Of a DNA stretch of 64,000 nucleotides, positions 60,401 through 64,000 are shown in pieces. Where the stretch lies: assembly GCA_965249035.1 (NCBI GenBank), contig CBDFKV010000003.1, positions 62,001 through 126,000 on the forward strand, in the 5' to 3' direction. The first letter of the stretch is position 1, and every line of letters starts with the position of its first letter. Below the pieces are notes generated by a model, which was not told the DNA's origin, did not search any database, and saw only the letters and a program-made list of their open reading frames with translations. Made by a program: the position numbers and the translations under genes. The stretch comes from CBDFKV01 sp965249035. Lineage in GTDB: Bacteria > Pseudomonadota > Gammaproteobacteria > Arenicellales > Poriferihabitantaceae.

Positions 60401-62016
60401 CACATCATGACATTTACTCCATCGAGGACTTGGCCCAGCTTATTCACGACCTTAAAAACGTCAATCCAGAAGCACGGATATCGGTCAAGCTGGTTTCTGA
60501 AGTGGGCGTGGGTACGGTTGCGGCGGGCGTGTCTAAAGCACATGCTGACCACGTCACTATTTCCGGTTACGACGGTGGCACCGGTGCCAGCCCGCTCACC
60601 TCAATCAAACACGCTGGCTCACCATGGGAAATTGGTCTATCTGAAACCCACCAAACGCTGGTGAAAAATAACCTGCGTAGTCGTATTTGCGTACAGGCCG
60701 ATGGTGGTATACGCACCGGTCGTGATGTAGTTATCGCTGCACTATTGGGCGCTGATGAATTTGGATTTGCAACCGCACCGTTGATCGCAGAAGGCTGCTT
60801 GATGATGCGCAAATGCCATCTCAATACCTGCCCGGTGGGCGTCGCCACTCAAAACCCCGAGCTGCGCAAGCGCTTTACCGGCAAGCCTGAGCACGTCATC
60901 AACTATTTCTTTTTTGTCGCCAAAGAAGTGCGCGAACTGATGTCGAAACTTGGCTATCGAACCATGAGCGAAATGGTGGGCCAAATGCAAAGCCTCAATA
61001 TGCGCCGCGCGATCAAGCATTGGAAAGCTCATGGCTTGGACTACACACGCTTACTGACCAAGCCAGACGTAGATGATTCGATTGGTATTTTCCATAGTGA
61101 AACACAAGATCATGGGCTGAATAAAGCGCTTGATCGTCAATTGATCAAAAAGGCCAAAGCGGCACTGGACTCGGGAACCAGCGTCCAAATTATTACCCGC
61201 TTTCATAACTACAACCGCTCAATCGGGGCGATGCTATCAGGTGAAGTAGCCCGTCGCTACGGTCATAAGGGTTTGCCCGACGACAGCATTTACATCAAAG
61301 CCAACGGCACCGCCGGGCAATCACTGGGTGCCTGGCTCGCGCGCGGCATCACCATTGATTTGGCGGGTGAAGCGAATGACTACGTCGGCAAAGGTTTATC
61401 CGGTGGAAGGATTGCGATATACCCGCAGGAAAACAGCGCCATCGGCAAAGCCGAAGACAATATTATCGTTGGCAATACTGCTTTGTACGGCGCGATCAGC
61501 GGTGAAGCCTATTTCCGCGGTGTCGGCGGTGAGCGTTTTTGCGTGCGCAACTCTGGCGCGATTGCGGTCGTCGAAGGCGTTGGCGACCATGGCTGTGAAT
61601 ACATGACTGGTGGGGTGATGGTTTGTTTGGGCAGCACCGGGCGCAACTTTGCAGCCGGAATGTCCGGCGGTATCGCCTATGTCTGGGACCAAGAAGGGCG
61701 ATTTACTGAACGGTGTAATACTGAGATGGTTGAGTTAGAAGCACTTACCACCGACACCCCAGACCTGGACGCCACAACCATCGCCAGCGACTTGACCCGC
61801 TATGATGAGAGCCGCTTAAAAGCGCTGATAAAACAACATAAACACTATACTAACAGCGCCGTTGCCACCGATTTATTGGATCGCTGGGAAGCTGTCCACG
61901 GTCAGTTTATCAAAGTCATGCCCGCCGATTATAAGCGAGCACTGGAAGACCAATATGCAGCGAGTGCAACCAAACAGACCAAGCAACCCAGCACTGCGGA
62001 GGTGAAAAATGGGTAA
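57403..62016 (+). CDS. gltB: Glutamate synthase (NADPH) large subunit
   Basis: A 1537-residue subunit of GOGAT that makes two glutamates from glutamine and 2-oxoglutarate. A 21-residue propeptide precedes the Ntn nucleophile in HDACGVGF (C22). The glutaminase domain, central domain and FMN domain (GYDGGTGASP, QADGGIRTGRDV) follow, then the 3Fe-4S cysteines in CLMMRKCHLNTCPVGVATQ and the GXGXG beta-helix domain at the C-terminus. GAGG lies seven bases before the ATG. It overlaps gltD by eight bases. Expression may be set by the terminator in its leader. Confidence 0.97.
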   Translation: MSRGCLPPRQGLYDPANEHDACGVGFVANINGTRNHDIVAKALEILCRLEHRGAVGADAKAGDGAGILFQVPNQFLRENVDFELPEFGQYAVGMVFLPKEPSAQARAIAVIESFIQQENQTVLGWRYVPVNSKALGDTIKPSEPDTWQVFIRCADGCKDTDAFERKLFVIRKQIENQMALATWEGSETVYFSSLSTRLINYKGVLLADQLAAYFPELADARMQSAMALVHQRFSTNTFPTWDLAHPFRLIAHNGEINTVRGNRNWMAARRHSMASELFGDDLEKVFPLIQGGQSDSASFDNTLELLSLSGYSLSHAVMMMIPEAWSGNPMMDAKRRAFYEYHAALMEPWDGPAAVAFTDGRQIGATLDRNGLRPARYLVTDDGLCVMASEMGVLDIPEEKIIKKWRLQPGKMFLIDLEEGRIVEDEEIKADLAASQPYQSWLNKTQLAVHKLPHVIGAMAPDRKTLLNTQQAFGYSQEDIKFLLRPMLETGMEATGSMGTDVPPSVMSAKSKHLSTYFKQNFAQVTNPPIDPIREDVVMSLVTLIGPRPNLLDRHNGGKSMRLEALQPILTNAELEAIRKIEDRTDSFLSRTIDICYPANQGAAGMKPALGAICRRAESLVHKGNNILILSDRWVDVDQVAIPALLATAAVHHHLIRKGLRTKTGLLVETGSAIEIHHFATLAGYGAEAINPYLALDTIHAELSTLSNETRFTAARERYIKAIGKGLKKVMSKMGISTYQSYCGAQIFDAIGLSSDFLNQYFTGTATTIEGAGLYEIARETMRWHQQAYGNNPIYDKHLNVGGEYAVRERGERHAWTTDSISKLQHAVRGNDWNTYQEFATTMNDQRGRLLNLRGLFTLNFAPKPVPLHEVEPVTDIVKRFATGAMSFGSISYEAHSTLARAMNELGGKSNTGEGGEEASRFNPLEDGSPNPERSAIKQVASGRFGVTTEYLVNADDIQIKMAQGAKPGEGGQLPGYKVNQQIASVRHSTPGVGLISPPPHHDIYSIEDLAQLIHDLKNVNPEARISVKLVSEVGVGTVAAGVSKAHADHVTISGYDGGTGASPLTSIKHAGSPWEIGLSETHQTLVKNNLRSRICVQADGGIRTGRDVVIAALLGADEFGFATAPLIAEGCLMMRKCHLNTCPVGVATQNPELRKRFTGKPEHVINYFFFVAKEVRELMSKLGYRTMSEMVGQMQSLNMRRAIKHWKAHGLDYTRLLTKPDVDDSIGIFHSETQDHGLNKALDRQLIKKAKAALDSGTSVQIITRFHNYNRSIGAMLSGEVARRYGHKGLPDDSIYIKANGTAGQSLGAWLARGITIDLAGEANDYVGKGLSGGRIAIYPQENSAIGKAEDNIIVGNTALYGAISGEAYFRGVGGERFCVRNSGAIAVVEGVGDHGCEYMTGGVMVCLGSTGRNFAAGMSGGIAYVWDQEGRFTERCNTEMVELEALTTDTPDLDATTIASDLTRYDESRLKALIKQHKHYTNSAVATDLLDRWEAVHGQFIKVMPADYKRALEDQYAASATKQTKQPSTAEVKNG

Positions 62017-63463
62017 GCCAACGGGGTTTATCGAAGTCGAACTGAAAGATCGTTCTTATGCGCCGGTTGAGAAGCGGATTCAACATTTCAAAGAATTTAT
62101 TATCAATCTCGATGACCAAGAGTTAGCCGCGCAAGCGTCACGCTGCATGGATTGTGGCATTCCGTTTTGCCATCAAGGTTGCCCGGTCAATAACCATATC
62201 CCCGACTGGAATGACTTAGTCTATCAGCAGGACTGGAAGGCAGCTCTGGATCAGCTACATTCGACCAATAATTTCCCGGAATTTACCGGCCGCATCTGCC
62301 CTGCGCCCTGTGAAGAATCTTGCACTCTGAATATTAATAGTGCGCCGGTGACGATCAAAACTATTGAGCAAGCGATTGTCGAAAAAGGTTGGGAACAAGG
62401 CTGGATTAAGCCACGAATTGCCCGCCATCGCAGTGGTAAGCGTGTTGCAGTCATTGGTTCCGGCCCCGCCGGATTGGCCTGCGCACAGCAATTGGCGCGC
62501 GCGGGGCACATGGTTGATGTGTACGAAAAACAGCAGCGGATCGGTGGTTTATTGCGCTACGGTATCCCCGATTTTAAGCTGGAAAAACACATTATTGATC
62601 GACGCATCGGCCAAATGCGCCGTGAAGGCGTGCATTTTCACACCAACACCCACGTCGGGACAGAGTTACCGATGTACAAACTGTGGCAGAAGTTTGATTC
62701 AGTCGTGGTGGCAATCGGTTCTGAAAAGCCGCGCAACTTACCCGTACCAGGCCGTGATCTCGGCGGTGTTTATTATGCGATGGATTTTCTGCGTGCTAAT
62801 AGCGCCAAGGTTCAGGGCGATTTTGATGCCAACGAACACTTCATCTCTGCCAAAAGTAAGCACGTGTTGGTTATTGGTGGGGGCGATACGGGCTCTGATT
62901 GCATCGGCACCTCTATCCGGCAAGGTGCAGCCAAGGTCACCCAGATTGAAATCATGCCGCAACCGCCCGAGCAAGAAGATAAGGCGATGGTTTGGCCCGA
63001 ATGGCCCAATAAAATGCGTACTTCAAGCTCACAGCAGGAAGGTTGTGAACGTCAATGGAGTGTGGCCACCCAGTCATTCGAAAGCGATGCGGAAGGCAAC
63101 GTCAAAGCGGCTAATTGTATTCAAGTGGAGTGGCTCAAAGACGATCACGGTCGCTGGCAAATGAGTGAAGTGGCAGGCTCGGAATTTCAAATCAAAGCCG
63201 AGCACGTACTGTTGGCCATGGGCTTCATACACCCGGTTCACGTAGGCATGCTTGATGAATTAGGTGTTGCTCTAGATCCAGCCGGTAATGTCAAAGCGCC
63301 AATCAGCGGCGACCTGGCTTATCAAACCTCAGTTGAAGGCGTGTTTGCCACCGGCGATGCACGCCGCGGACAATCGCTTGTGGTTTGGGCGATTCGTGAA
63401 GGTCGCCAAGCAGCGCGTTCGGTGGATGAATATCTGCGTGGCGATAGCGAACTACCGCTATAA
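62009..63463 (+). CDS. gltD: Glutamate synthase small subunit
   Basis: A 484-residue flavoprotein that passes electrons from NADPH to GltB. N-terminal Fe-S cysteines are in CMDCGIPFCHQGCPVNN and CPAPCEESC; the FAD site is VAVIGSGPAGLACAQQLARA, the NADPH site VLVIGGGDTGSDCIG, and the C-terminal FAD block GVFATGDARRGQSLVVWAI. GAGGTG precedes the ATG inside the end of gltB, so the two are coupled. Confidence 0.97.
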   Translation: MGKPTGFIEVELKDRSYAPVEKRIQHFKEFIINLDDQELAAQASRCMDCGIPFCHQGCPVNNHIPDWNDLVYQQDWKAALDQLHSTNNFPEFTGRICPAPCEESCTLNINSAPVTIKTIEQAIVEKGWEQGWIKPRIARHRSGKRVAVIGSGPAGLACAQQLARAGHMVDVYEKQQRIGGLLRYGIPDFKLEKHIIDRRIGQMRREGVHFHTNTHVGTELPMYKLWQKFDSVVVAIGSEKPRNLPVPGRDLGGVYYAMDFLRANSAKVQGDFDANEHFISAKSKHVLVIGGGDTGSDCIGTSIRQGAAKVTQIEIMPQPPEQEDKAMVWPEWPNKMRTSSSQQEGCERQWSVATQSFESDAEGNVKAANCIQVEWLKDDHGRWQMSEVAGSEFQIKAEHVLLAMGFIHPVHVGMLDELGVALDPAGNVKAPISGDLAYQTSVEGVFATGDARRGQSLVVWAIREGRQAARSVDEYLRGDSELPL

Positions 63464-63524
63464 AACGGCCATTGGCTTTGATAGCGTGGGCGATGCTGCT
63501 TCCTCTCATTTGTCGAGTCTGGGG

Positions 63525-63533
63525 TGATACAAT
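63525..63533 (+). promoter_or_regulatory. Candidate extended -10 promoter of hemE
   Basis: TGATACAAT (TG at 63525-63526, TACAAT at 63528-63533) is an extended -10 element 48 bases before the hemE ATG in the 118-base gap after gltD. No good -35 is present, as is common for extended -10 promoters. Confidence 0.4.
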
Positions 63534-63581
63534 CACGCCACCAGTTGATTTAAGAAAACGGACACCCTAGAGAACATAATA

Positions 63582-64000
63582 ATGGCACAAAAAAACGACC
63601 GCTATCTACGCGCCTTACGTCGAGAAGACGTTGATTGCACCCCAGTTTGGATCATGCGTCAAGCTGGTCGCTATCTGCCGGAATATCGTGCCACACGCAA
63701 GCAAGCGGGAGATTTCCTGACCTTATGTAAAACACCTGAATTGGCCTGCGAAGTAACTTTACAGCCGTTGGAGCGATTTGACCTAGACGCGGCGATTTTA
63801 TTTTCTGACATTTTGACCATTCCCGATGCCATGGGGCTGGGATTGACGCTGGAAGAAGGGGTTGGCCCCAAGTTCTCCAAGCCAATTCGCAGCGTCAAAG
63901 CGATCGACAAACTCGACGTGGTGGATATGGATGATCTTCGCTACGTTACCGACGCGGTTAAGCTCATTCGCCAAGAATTAGATGATCGAGTGCCATTGAT
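63582..64000 (+). CDS. hemE: Uroporphyrinogen decarboxylase (partial, runs off the window)
   Basis: The first 139 codons of HemE, which converts uroporphyrinogen III to coproporphyrinogen III in heme synthesis. The signature PVWIMRQAGRYLPEYR (about 21-36) and LFSDILTIPDAMGLGL (about 73-88) are diagnostic. The position after gltBD is conserved in Pseudomonas-like gammaproteobacteria. The C-terminus lies beyond the window. Confidence 0.96.
   Translation, partial: MAQKNDRYLRALRREDVDCTPVWIMRQAGRYLPEYRATRKQAGDFLTLCKTPELACEVTLQPLERFDLDAAILFSDILTIPDAMGLGLTLEEGVGPKFSKPIRSVKAIDKLDVVDMDDLRYVTDAVKLIRQELDDRVPL

Noticed and set aside
1..64000. CRISPR arrays, insertion sequences, integrases, toxin-antitoxin pairs or restriction systems
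   Set aside because: No regularly spaced repeats, transposase or integrase motifs, or defence-type genes were recognised on either strand; the tRNA-Lys footprint has no surviving integrase.

Overview
This window is a chromosome segment from a gammaproteobacterium of medium GC. The best clue is gene order: pilMNOPQ, then aroK-aroB, then gltB-gltD, then hemE is the arrangement known from Pseudomonas and relatives. glyQ-glyS, cmoA-cmoB, typA, a WaaG/WaaP-type LPS core enzyme, PlsC, GmhB and PBP1A agree with a Gram-negative of this class. A sensor kinase/response regulator pair resembling the 'proteobacterial dedicated sortase system' hints at a marine lineage. The genus cannot be named from sequence reading alone.

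Layout. 1-4537 (minus): PBP1A, an MlaA-like protein, ApaH and an RluA-type pseudouridine synthase, tightly packed with TAATG stop/start overlaps. 4767-9452 (plus): glyQ, glyS, a MazG-like pyrophosphohydrolase, gmhB and plsC. 9599-13509 (plus): Na/Pi cotransporter-like protein, small basic protein, LPS-kinase-like protein and an exported metallo-beta-lactamase-fold protein. 13803-17060: an Lrp/AsnC regulator divergent from a cysteine-desulfurase-like class V PLP enzyme, which converges on a cystathionine gamma-synthase/lyase. 17244-26059 (minus): a seven-gene block with a SerC-like/SerA-like fusion, a glycerate 2-kinase, a PhnD/PhnC/PhnE/PhnE-type ABC importer and a HAD-IIA protein. 26717-28648 (plus): a cytochrome cd1 nitrite reductase (nirS) with an extra N-terminal cytochrome c domain, standing alone between an intact tRNA-Lys gene and a 34-base near-copy of the 3' half of that tRNA.

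28972-41602 (minus): NIT-type amidase, SleB-like hydrolase, FAD oxidoreductase, copA with a copZ-like chaperone, ybaK, a sensor kinase and response regulator, cmoB-cmoA, moaE-moaD and an M18 aminopeptidase. 41681-48028: galE, a WaaG-WaaP fusion, a GNAT acetyltransferase (minus), a DUF3530-type hydrolase and typA. 48258-57165 (plus): pilM broken by one in-frame TAA, intact pilNOPQ, a Gate-domain membrane protein, aroK, aroB and two small lipoproteins. 57403-64000 (plus): gltB-gltD behind a leader with a strong intrinsic terminator, then the start of hemE.

Most of the window is core housekeeping. The parts worth attention are the phosphonate-type transporter block carrying serine/glycerate enzymes, the orphan two-c-heme nirS bracketed by tRNA-Lys sequence, the stop codon in pilM, the WaaG-WaaP fusion, and the candidate attenuator in front of gltB. 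No CRISPR array, insertion sequence, integrase or rRNA gene was seen.
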